Origin: Methanomicrobia archaeon LH_S13
GTDB lineage: Archaea > Halobacteriota > Syntropharchaeia > Alkanophagales > Methanospirareceae
Assembly (NCBI GenBank): GCA_023659785.1
Contig: JAGXOR010000031.1
Span: 1-12,227, forward strand
Length of the DNA stretch: 12,227 nucleotides
Direction: 5' to 3'
The position numbers were made by a program, and so were the translations under genes. This document shows positions 1 through 6,765 of this stretch, piece after piece. Numbering within the stretch: the first letter of the stretch is position 1; the number at the start of each line of letters is the position of its first letter. The notes below the pieces were generated by a model. The model did no database searches. It was not told the origin of the DNA and saw only the letters and a program-made list of their open reading frames with translations.

Positions 1-2
1 TA

Positions 3-200
3 GATGCGTATCTCCATGTTATCTCTCGAAAGATCGTCTTCGTAGCTTGCACCTCGGATTACAAAGCCAAATGGGAAGGAATACCAGTGATAAAAGTAAA
101 TGAACGAGGAACAGAGTATATCTCTGCTGCTGGGGCGCCAGTGAACGTGCCCATAACCGAACCTTTTTTAGTGAGTTCGGAAGCTCCTTGCGATAGCTAG
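3..200 (+). CDS. 3' end of an unrecognised protein (partial)
   Basis: An open frame enters from the left edge and ends at TAG 198-200, giving 65 codons without a start that I can assign. The peptide looks like ordinary protein (for example KIVFVACTSDY, then GIPVIKVNERGTEYIS, ending SSEAPCDS), with alternating hydrophobic residues suggesting beta strands. I do not recognise the family. It runs towards the operon and its stop is only 7 bases from the stop of fpoI, so the two transcription units converge. It is the longest open frame across these bases, but it is short and has no visible start, so confidence is moderate. Confidence 0.5.
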   Translation, partial: DAYLHVISRKIVFVACTSDYKAKWEGIPVIKVNERGTEYISAAGAPVNVPITEPFLVSSEAPCDS

Positions 201-207
201 GAGTAGT

Positions 208-954
208 TCACTTCTTTACGAGCCTCAATATCTGCATCGAGCACTCCTTAACGCACAATCCGCAGCCCGTGCATTCATCTGTATCTATTTTCATTCTCAG
301 TGTTCCACCATCCTCCACCGAGGCACTAATCGCACTATGCTCGCATACCTCTGCGCAAACCCGACATCCAATACAGCTATCCGGGTCTATGCATGTGGAC
401 ACCATTGGAATTTCTTTGGGTTGCGGCACTTCGACAAAAAGGTAGTCCTCACCCTTTGTCCTCTTCAAATGCAAATCGTCCTCTTCTATCTCGTATTCCA
501 CGTATTTCTTGTCCTCTCTGGTTATTTCCGGTAATTCTATCATTTCCTCCGTGGGTGTGAACATCTCATCCATATCCTTATATGCGACATCGTGTATTTT
601 TGTCGCTTTCAATGCACCACTGGAGCAAGAGTCAATGCAGAAATGGCAGAAAATACACCGCCCATAATCTACTGTGGGATAATATCGCTTATTTGGTGCT
701 TCCTTCATCCGAATCGCATTTGCAGGACATACAAACGAGCAATTGAAACAGCTTATACATTTGTCCGGGTCAAACAGTATAAATCCCCTGTAATTATCCG
801 GCATCTTCTTCCTTTCTTTCGGATAAAATACCGTCATTGTATGTGGATATACCGATTCCTGCATGGCTACACCTACGGCATACACATTCGTCTTTATCTT
901 CTCGCTTAGATTATATTCTGGTCCTACAACTTTCTTCATTCTTTTCATTTTCAT
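208..954 (-). CDS. fpoI: F420H2 dehydrogenase subunit I with an additional C-terminal 2[4Fe-4S] ferredoxin domain
   Basis: Iron-sulfur subunit of the connecting arm (NuoI/TYKY homologue), passing electrons towards FpoB. The N-terminal half (248 residues in all) is typical: a short amphipathic leader, then RGFILFDPDKC and two CxxCxxCxxxC motifs at C66/69/72/76 (the last followed by P) and C100/103/106/110. After an acidic linker (about 125-180) comes a second ferredoxin-like domain with motifs at C194/197/200/204 and C228/231/234/238, so four [4Fe-4S] clusters are predicted. FpoI and NuoI proteins usually have two and are much shorter. The start is ATG 954-952, which overlaps the fpoH stop as ATGA and has GGTGAT six bases upstream. 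The open frame extends to 1026, but that would overlap fpoH by 76 bases. It is the last gene of the operon. The FpoI assignment is firm; the role of the extra domain is unknown. Confidence 0.93.
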   Translation of the reverse strand: MKMKRMKKVVGPEYNLSEKIKTNVYAVGVAMQESVYPHTMTVFYPKERKKMPDNYRGFILFDPDKCISCFNCSFVCPANAIRMKEAPNKRYYPTVDYGRCIFCHFCIDSCSSGALKATKIHDVAYKDMDEMFTPTEEMIELPEITREDKKYVEYEIEEDDLHLKRTKGEDYLFVEVPQPKEIPMVSTCIDPDSCIGCRVCAEVCEHSAISASVEDGGTLRMKIDTDECTGCGLCVKECSMQILRLVKK

Positions 955-2048
955 ATCGCCATCACCCCCACTTCTACTAATGATATTGCAAGGCCGATTA
1001 AAGCTAAGCAGAGCATAGGCGACCACCCCAGTTTCAAGCCTTGGTCAAGTCTGTATCTTGGGTATACCGCACGAAGCATGTACAACGTGGTCAGCACAAG
1101 ATACGTCTTTACCACGAACCAGAAAACACCGGATAACTCGCCGAGACCCGCAATCGCCGGACCACTCCCGCCTCCAAGGAACAAAATGGTCATAAGCGCG
1201 CTCAAAATATATCCCTTCTCGTAACACAATACGTAGATAAGCCCAAATGCAATCCCCGAATACTCTACATGCGGTCCCGCACATAACTCCTGGTCAGAGT
1301 CCGGTATCTCAAACGGCATTCTCCCGGTCGCCATCGCAGCGCCGATAAAGAATACCAGTGCGGCAACGGGATTGAGTATTATCCCTGGTATAGATTGCCT
1401 ACTTGCCATCAATAGTGGGTCTGACGTTTTATATAAAATAATCATCGCGATTACCGCCATGATGAACGGTATCTCATACGCGAAATACATGAATGCTTCT
1501 CTTACTGTTCCGATATAAGCAAATCGGCTGTTTGATGCCCAACCAAGCCCTAAAATGAACAACGGGAATAGACACACCAATGCAAGTATTATCTGTATCG
1601 CATACGGCGTTTGTATCGCTACAATCGTTCCCGCAGGGATGAACAGCAACGGCAACAGGAAAATCATGAACGATAGGAATGGGAACTGCAGGAAATAAGG
1701 CCTATGTGCGTCCTTATGCACTATCACCTCCTGGAAAAGGAATCTCAGTGAATCTGCAAGTAGCTGGATTACTCCACCTAACCACCATACTATTTCGTGT
1801 GGTCCTACTCTCCACTGTGCCCTTCCACATAGTTTCCGCTCTATCCACGGGAAGAATAACAGTGTAATACCACCGACCGTGAGGCCAGGGCAAATCAAAA
1901 GTGCAAAAAGCGGCTTCCATAGCATAAACGCGACCATATATTGCAGCATCGGGATTTCAGGCAACGAGTCCAGCATTGGCTCTATAAGAGGTATACTCAC
2001 CTGATTGCTCATCACGGTTTCCATCAGTGTATTTATCATTTCCGTCAT
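951..2048 (-). CDS. fpoH: F420H2 dehydrogenase membrane subunit H (NuoH/ND1 homologue)
   Basis: Membrane subunit that joins the hydrophilic arm to the membrane arm and forms part of the quinone or methanophenazine cavity. The 365 residues, in about eight or nine membrane helices, match the family length. Family signatures are clear: ERKLCGRAQWRVGP (70-83), GWASNSRFAYIGTVREAF (169-186) followed by YEIP, RMPFEIPDSDQELCAGP (243-259) with VEYSGIAFGL after it, and RYRLDQGLKLGW near the C terminus. In the third signature the usual PEAExEL acidic pair appears as Asp (PDSDQEL), a conservative change. Start is ATG 2048-2046, 28 bases after the fpoBCD stop, with a GGTAGGT-like site upstream. The stop overlaps the fpoI start as ATGA, implying coupled translation. 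Confidence 0.95.
   Translation of the reverse strand: MTEMINTLMETVMSNQVSIPLIEPMLDSLPEIPMLQYMVAFMLWKPLFALLICPGLTVGGITLLFFPWIERKLCGRAQWRVGPHEIVWWLGGVIQLLADSLRFLFQEVIVHKDAHRPYFLQFPFLSFMIFLLPLLFIPAGTIVAIQTPYAIQIILALVCLFPLFILGLGWASNSRFAYIGTVREAFMYFAYEIPFIMAVIAMIILYKTSDPLLMASRQSIPGIILNPVAALVFFIGAAMATGRMPFEIPDSDQELCAGPHVEYSGIAFGLIYVLCYEKGYILSALMTILFLGGGSGPAIAGLGELSGVFWFVVKTYLVLTTLYMLRAVYPRYRLDQGLKLGWSPMLCLALIGLAISLVEVGVMAI
961..966 (-). promoter_or_regulatory. Ribosome binding site that sets the fpoI start
   Basis: The minus strand reads GGTGAT here, a close match to the complement of the 3' end of archaeal 16S rRNA, six bases before ATG 954-952. It lies inside the last codons of fpoH. This supports the 954 start over the more upstream in-frame ATG at 1026. 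Confidence 0.7.
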
Positions 2049-2076
2049 TTTTCTTACCTACCTAATTATTATTTAT

Positions 2077-4470
2077 CTACCTATCTGCTTCTGGCGGGAA
2101 GTATCCAAAACTGGCATAGACCGTCCAGAAATCCGCTACCCGCTCTCCTTTTGACGCTTCTATTATCCCCCTCAGGTTCATCCAGCAGGGCGTTATAATC
2201 CTCACACGATAAGGAACGTTAGATTCGCCATCGCTTATAATGGAGTACAGGACAGTGCCCCTTGCTGCCTCGGTAACGGAAGTCCACTCGCCTTTGGGGA
2301 GAACCAGATTGCCATAGACGTTGTACAAGTACCCGCGTATGTCGTCAGAAGCTGCTTTGTAATCACCGAGGATTTCTTCACTTATCACACCGCCTCTCGG
2401 CATCCCTTGCACCGCATCCACCGCCTGTCGCACGATTTCCACGCTTTGCTTTATCTCCTCTAACCTGCCGAATATCCGTCCCAGGCAGTCTCCGGCATCG
2501 CCCGTCGTTGCTTCCCAATCAAGCTTATCGTAAACTTCGTAAGGCTCTGCTTTCCTGACGTCATATTCCACTCCCGATGCTCGTAAGAACGGACCTACAA
2601 TTCCACATCTTATTGCCTCTTCCCTCGTCAGGACGCCCACTTCCTTCATCCTCGATATAAGCACCGGATTATACACGAAAATATTCTCATACTTCTTTAA
2701 TCGTTTATAAATGGCGGTAGTGAATTTTCTCGTACGGTCGAGAACGTCATCGGAAATATCTCGCCGTATCCCACCAGGGATTATAAATGAAGGAGTGCAT
2801 CTCGAACCTGTCATTCTCACCATCAATTCGAGTACCATTTCACGTATCGCAAAGGAATACATGAATCCTGTTGAATGGCCCATAAAGAGCGGGAATATAC
2901 CCATATCATAGAAGAACGCCCCTATCCTCGAAAGTTCTGCCATTATCGTCCTTATATACATCGCCCTTTCCGGAACTTCTATTCCAAGTGCGTTCTCTAT
3001 CGCACGGACATATCCAAGGTTCATATTTATCGGGTCACTTATGTTGGGTCTCTCAGTCAGCGGAACATTCTGGATGTACAACCTATTCTCAGCAATTTTC
3101 TCCATTGACCTGTGAACGTATCCTGGGTCAGGGATGACGTCCTTAATTATGTCCCCTTTCATTCGCATTACCCATCTCAGATGCCCACTGCCTGAGTGAT
3201 GCGGACCTATAAAAGCAACGAACTCATCGTTTTTCTCCGCCTCTTTCAAAACGTCCTCATAAGTCGGCATCTTAAGGTCTTCCAGTTCGAATTCCGAGTA
3301 TGAGGATGATGAGGAAGGAGGCGTATAATGAGGAGGGGTGATTGCGGGCGTAAGTGGAACACCTTCCTCTATCGTATAATGCTCCTCCTCAAGCTTAAAG
3401 TCCTTCCTTAATGGCGTATCAGGCGTATCAGGAGCTAATAAGAATTTACCCTTCATACCTTCATTTCCTTTGAACTGCACACCAAAGAAATCGTGTAACT
3501 CCCTTTCCGAATAATTTGCACTTTCCCATAGTGATGCGAGACTCGTGATTTCTGGCTCTGCTTCTCTTCCTATTTCGGTGAAAATAGTTAAAATAACGGG
3601 CATAAGTTCTTCGGTATATCCGGAAACCATATATTCAACCATAAACTTCCTTTCATGCGGCACGTCTATCACATTCACGCTCTTCACATGGTCTACACCC
3701 ATCGTGTCGCTTAGTTTTCGTGACGTTTCTACCAGATTCTCAGGCATCGTTTTTATTGCTATCCTGTTTTTATCGGTGATTGTGATGGAAGTATAAAGTC
3801 CATTAAGTTGAGCTTTCAGGTTCTTCACCATGTCCTTACCAAACGCCCAATCTGCGTCCCTCGACACGTCTACCCGGACTAAAGGAGTGGGAGCAAATAT
3901 CTTTGGTGTGGTTGGCGCCCTGTTTTGTTCTTGTTCTCCATCTCCTGAGGGCAATTCAACGTGCTTAAACCTCATTGTTGTGTTATCCCTCCCCTCTATC
4001 TTCTCCTGAACCGCTCTTACACCCCTCAAGAGACTCTCGGGCGTTATCGGGCATCCTGGGATAAAGAAATCAACGGGAACGATGTCTGAAGGACGCGTTA
4101 TGTTATAACTGTTCCAGAATATCCCGCCTCGCTGACCACATGCACCTATAACATTCACGAACTTAGGGTCAGGCATCTGCTCCCAGACGATTCTCAGTGC
4201 ACGTGCCATTTTCCTCGTTATCGTACCCTCAACCATGATGAAGTTCGCCTGGCGCGAGATACCCATATTTAACGTGCCTAATCGCTCCATATCATAGCCG
4301 CATGCACCCGTATGCGCCAGTTCAACGCCACAGCAGGAAGTAAGGAAATGACATGGCCATAGGCTCCACTTCGTCGCCCATCTCCTCAAAGGTGTAAACA
4401 CACCTGAATGGAGTATGCGTATGTTCCTATCCTTCTCTGTTTCTTCCATCTTCTTTTCCCTTATATACAC
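2077..4470 (-). CDS. fpoBCD: Fused F420H2 dehydrogenase subunits B, C and D
   Basis: A single 797-residue frame carries three subunits of the connecting arm. Residues 1-165 are FpoB (NuoB/PSST), with all four ligands of cluster N2: C46-C47 in TSCCGVE, C111 in GACGQRGG and C140 in IPGCPITPE. Residues about 196-365 are FpoC (NuoC), with ERELHDFFGVQF (322-333) and PLRKDF (353-358). Residues about 403-797 are FpoD (NuoD, 49-kDa), with IGPHHSGSGH (421-430), GYVHRSMEKIAENRLYIQ, VPERAMYIR, PGGIRRDI and the usual family end (EADR). Linkers are acidic/polar (170-195) and Pro/Ser-rich (about 371-395, including PPSSSSSYSEFELED). In the quinone site the His (H425) and Tyr (Y465) equivalents are present. 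Archaeoglobus has a B-C fusion and E. coli a C-D fusion; joining all three is unusual. Start: GTG 4470 has AAGGA six bases upstream, while in-frame ATG 4449 has AGGG eight bases upstream. Either is possible, and residue numbers here use the GTG. Confidence 0.95.
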   Translation of the reverse strand: MYIREKKMEETEKDRNIRILHSGVFTPLRRWATKWSLWPCHFLTSCCGVELAHTGACGYDMERLGTLNMGISRQANFIMVEGTITRKMARALRIVWEQMPDPKFVNVIGACGQRGGIFWNSYNITRPSDIVPVDFFIPGCPITPESLLRGVRAVQEKIEGRDNTTMRFKHVELPSGDGEQEQNRAPTTPKIFAPTPLVRVDVSRDADWAFGKDMVKNLKAQLNGLYTSITITDKNRIAIKTMPENLVETSRKLSDTMGVDHVKSVNVIDVPHERKFMVEYMVSGYTEELMPVILTIFTEIGREAEPEITSLASLWESANYSERELHDFFGVQFKGNEGMKGKFLLAPDTPDTPLRKDFKLEEEHYTIEEGVPLTPAITPPHYTPPSSSSSYSEFELEDLKMPTYEDVLKEAEKNDEFVAFIGPHHSGSGHLRWVMRMKGDIIKDVIPDPGYVHRSMEKIAENRLYIQNVPLTERPNISDPINMNLGYVRAIENALGIEVPERAMYIRTIMAELSRIGAFFYDMGIFPLFMGHSTGFMYSFAIREMVLELMVRMTGSRCTPSFIIPGGIRRDISDDVLDRTRKFTTAIYKRLKKYENIFVYNPVLISRMKEVGVLTREEAIRCGIVGPFLRASGVEYDVRKAEPYEVYDKLDWEATTGDAGDCLGRIFGRLEEIKQSVEIVRQAVDAVQGMPRGGVISEEILGDYKAASDDIRGYLYNVYGNLVLPKGEWTSVTEAARGTVLYSIISDGESNVPYRVRIITPCWMNLRGIIEASKGERVADFWTVYASFGYFPPEADR
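3413..3430. repeat. 9-bp in-frame tandem duplication in the FpoC domain
   Basis: GGCGTATCA occurs twice back to back. On the coding strand it yields PDTPDTP just before the conserved PLRKDF of FpoC. It keeps the reading frame and falls in a surface-loop position next to the second linker, so it is probably a neutral slippage duplication. Confidence 0.85.
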
Positions 4471-4509
4471 CCATTTTCCTTTTTACAAAAGAAATGTTTT
4501 TCTAATTTT

Positions 4510-5091
4510 TTATCTCACTTCATATATGTGTGTGAGCATTGCGGGACCAAATACCGCTGCTATTATCCCTATGATGACCACGGGCACGAGTAAAGCGGCA
4601 ACAAGAGCGAGGATTGCCCTTCCCGAATACATCCCCTGAAGTTGCGTCAGCCCCGTTAGTAGCAATAGAAGAGACCATATCGCACCTATGGTCGTTCCAA
4701 TAACGGGAATCCAGCCCAATACAAGCAATGGCGTTGCTGCATACATCAATACCTTTATCGTCTGTGTTAATCCATTCATACCGCCGAATGCGTATGCCCA
4801 GATGTGCATCCAGATACCCGCGATAAGCACTCCAACGGTTCCACCCAAGATAATTCCACTTGCAGACATAGCGATTATAATCTTCAGCAGTTCTAAATCC
4901 GGTGCCATGCCTAAAATACGTTGTGCCACAGGATTTGCTAAAACAATCCCAATTACCGCCGCTAAAAGAACTGAAAAAAGCACTAATAGCGTGAAATAAT
5001 ACACGTATGCATCGCTGAGCGTTTCTTCCTTAGAGGCGTCGAACGTTTCTGCAGGACGCCATAAAAAACCCCTTATTCTTCCTATTCCCAC
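4510..5091 (-). CDS. Yip1-family integral membrane protein inside the fpo operon
   Basis: 193 residues with a short cytoplasmic N terminus containing WRPAETFDASKEETLSDAY (the Yip1-type PxxxF..xxEdxlxdA opening), then about five membrane helices. QTIKVLMYAATPLLVLGWIP (about 118-137) followed by IGTTIGAIWSLLLLLTGL, and the closing MYSGRAILALVAALLVP, are typical of the prokaryotic Yip1 domain. No cofactor or charged channel motif is visible. Start is GTG 5091-5089 with AGGAG nine bases upstream; that site overlaps the fpoA stop. It sits 12 bases after fpoA and 39 before fpoBCD, so it is co-transcribed with the complex. It is not a known complex I subunit. Assembly factor, accessory membrane subunit or passenger gene are all possible; the function is unknown. 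Confidence 0.85.
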   Translation of the reverse strand: MGIGRIRGFLWRPAETFDASKEETLSDAYVYYFTLLVLFSVLLAAVIGIVLANPVAQRILGMAPDLELLKIIIAMSASGIILGGTVGVLIAGIWMHIWAYAFGGMNGLTQTIKVLMYAATPLLVLGWIPVIGTTIGAIWSLLLLLTGLTQLQGMYSGRAILALVAALLVPVVIIGIIAAVFGPAMLTHIYEVR

Positions 5092-5103
5092 TTTTTTTAT
5101 CTC

Positions 5104-5466
5104 CTATTTTTTTAATTTTAATATACTCTCCTCAACCGAGATTTTATAGCCCACATAAATTGCCGGCAATAAAAGTAAGAGGGACAGCAGTAAAACGGCG
5201 TAGAAGTAAACAGTTGGATAAGCAGAAAATAAGAGGATAATAACGAGGATGGGCTCCGCTGCCATAAACATGAACATAAACCCGAAATAGGGCATAGGAA
5301 GTGTATATTTCGGCAGTCTTATCGGCATATTTCCCGATTCCCATCTCGACTGCTTCACTTTGGAGGGATAATACGTCGGCCAGATTTTCATCAGGGTAAA
5401 AAATACGATGTCCATCAGTATGCAAACCGCAAGCACCAAACCGACAACCACCACGTTTCCTATCAT
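5104..5466 (-). CDS. fpoA: F420H2 dehydrogenase membrane subunit A (NuoA/ND3 homologue)
   Basis: Small membrane subunit (120 residues, three helices) at the junction between the arms. The family signature is seen as RWESGNMPIR (41-50) in the loop after helix 1, then YFGFMFMFMAAEPILV (60-75) in helix 2. In most NuoA proteins helix 2 carries FDxE; here the Glu (E71) is kept, but the Asp position is Ala (A69). The protein ends in a Lys-rich tail. Start ATG 5466-5464 is preceded by AGGAGG at 5478-5483, which overlaps the fpoN stop. It lies between fpoN and the Yip1 gene, the place occupied by fqoA before fqoBC in Archaeoglobus, apart from the inserted Yip1 gene. Confidence 0.9.
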   Translation of the reverse strand: MIGNVVVVGLVLAVCILMDIVFFTLMKIWPTYYPSKVKQSRWESGNMPIRLPKYTLPMPYFGFMFMFMAAEPILVIILLFSAYPTVYFYAVLLLSLLLLLPAIYVGYKISVEESILKLKK

Positions 5467-5481
5467 TTCTCTCTTTTCCTC

Positions 5482-6765
5482 CTATATTGCTATACCAACC
5501 GTCTGTGCAATTACCTCCATAGTTGAATAGAACCATTCCACGGGCAGTAGGAAAACGGTAACCAGAACCATTACCACTGCTGCGAGACAGATAAAATTCG
5601 TTAGATTTGGTTTCCACTCCACCCCGAGTTCAGTTGCAAGCCGAACATAATACGGAATGGATATTGCGGAATTTATAACTACGATAGCAACCAGCCAGAA
5701 GTATTCCATTTTAGCCAGAGACAGGAGAATGAATAGCTTGCCCCAGAAGCCCATTAACGGTGGAACGCCGATAAACGAGAAGGCGAGAAGGTACATCAAA
5801 GGAGAATATGCACCTCCTCCTTTTATCGCATTGAAAAACCCTATTTTACCCGCTGCGTTTGCGAACAGCATGAGCAATCCACCGGTAAGTGCAAGATATA
5901 TAAATTTGGGCTCAGCTACTACGACAAAACATGAAAGGATATAACCCATATTTGCGACCGTAGAGTAACCGAGAACACGTCCAAGCTCTTTTGACGTTAA
6001 AGCCCCGATATTACCGACGAACATAGATATGGCTGCAATTACTGCCGTGAACAGGGTTATTGACAACGTTAAATCGCTGGACGTGTAAACCAGTATCCAC
6101 AAAGCTGCGATAAAGGGAACGATTTTCGCAAGCGAAGCGATGATAGAAATCGGTATCGGGTCAGCACTCGAGAAGACATCAGGTACCCACTCGTGCAGCG
6201 GTGCAACGCCAACTTCGAGACACAAACCCAGCACAAGCATCACGTACCCGAGCACGTAAAGGGAACCATCAAAAGCACTCTTTGTGTAAACCAGCATAAT
6301 TGCTCCGATTAAGAACAGAACGGTGGCGAGAACCATAAACGTGATGTATTTGATGCCAACCTCTACGTTTGCGCCTCCCTCCCTGATCATAACAAGAATA
6401 TAAGTAGGTACAGAAACGAGGACAAGAGCTGCGAGCACCAGTGCGAACTCGCTCGTATTGAAGATGTACATGGTTGCAAGTGCCATCAAACCCACTAATC
6501 CGTAGTCCACGCCCTTAATCTCGCTCTTTATCGCTTCCAGCGAAACCAGGTTGATGATGGCTATTGCAAGGATAAAAATGCCGTAAGAGAGAAAATGCGC
6601 GGCTGAAACGGTAATGGTAATAGCGGAAAATGCAATTACAAGTGCTATTATCGTACCATAGAATCCCAATTTGCTGTTTTTAAACGAACCAATCGAGCCC
6701 AGCGTTAAAATAACTAAAGCACTCAGCATTCCCATGTGCATCACATTAAGTGTCAGTCCCATCAT
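5482..6765 (-). CDS. fpoN: F420H2 dehydrogenase antiporter-like subunit N (NuoN/ND2 homologue)
   Basis: One of three antiporter-like proton-channel subunits of the membrane arm. It has 427 residues and about 13 helices, somewhat shorter than many NuoN proteins. VGIKYITFMVLA, APLHEWVPDVFSSADPIPIS, GRVLGYSTVANMGYIL and GVPPLMGFWGKLFIL fit NuoN in order. The TM8 Lys (K214) and TM12 Lys (K343) are present. The TM5 Glu position is Val (V115, in LVLVSVPTY), and the TM7 Lys (usually FKLxxxPFHxWxPDVY) is Glu (E184, in CLEVGVAPLHEW). I chose ATG 6765-6763 because it overlaps the fpoL stop as ATGA. An in-frame ATG at 6780 would add five residues. It is followed 15 bases later by fpoA. Confidence 0.92.
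   Translation of the reverse strand: MMGLTLNVMHMGMLSALVILTLGSIGSFKNSKLGFYGTIIALVIAFSAITITVSAAHFLSYGIFILAIAIINLVSLEAIKSEIKGVDYGLVGLMALATMYIFNTSEFALVLAALVLVSVPTYILVMIREGGANVEVGIKYITFMVLATVLFLIGAIMLVYTKSAFDGSLYVLGYVMLVLGLCLEVGVAPLHEWVPDVFSSADPIPISIIASLAKIVPFIAALWILVYTSSDLTLSITLFTAVIAAISMFVGNIGALTSKELGRVLGYSTVANMGYILSCFVVVAEPKFIYLALTGGLLMLFANAAGKIGFFNAIKGGGAYSPLMYLLAFSFIGVPPLMGFWGKLFILLSLAKMEYFWLVAIVVINSAISIPYYVRLATELGVEWKPNLTNFICLAAVVMVLVTVFLLPVEWFYSTMEVIAQTVGIAI

Noticed and set aside
157..180. Inverted repeat CCGAAC ... GTTCGG as a terminator for the convergent genes
   Set aside because: The six-pair stem has a 12-base loop, no T-run follows on either strand, and it lies within the coding end of the left gene.
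337..909. Plus-strand open frames opposite fpoI, and similar frames opposite the other operon genes
   Set aside because: They are antisense to strongly conserved genes, have no recognisable family motifs, and lack convincing ribosome binding sites.
952..1026. Longer FpoI starting at ATG 1026
   Set aside because: It would overlap fpoH by 76 bases. The added residues do not resemble the family, and the ATGA overlap at 954 with GGTGAT six bases upstream is a much better start.
2077..4470. Residual [NiFe]-hydrogenase site in the FpoD part (Cys in TPCWMNL, C762)
   Set aside because: A hydrogenase needs two CxxC pairs; only one isolated Cys is present, and the remaining sequence is of the 49-kDa complex I type.
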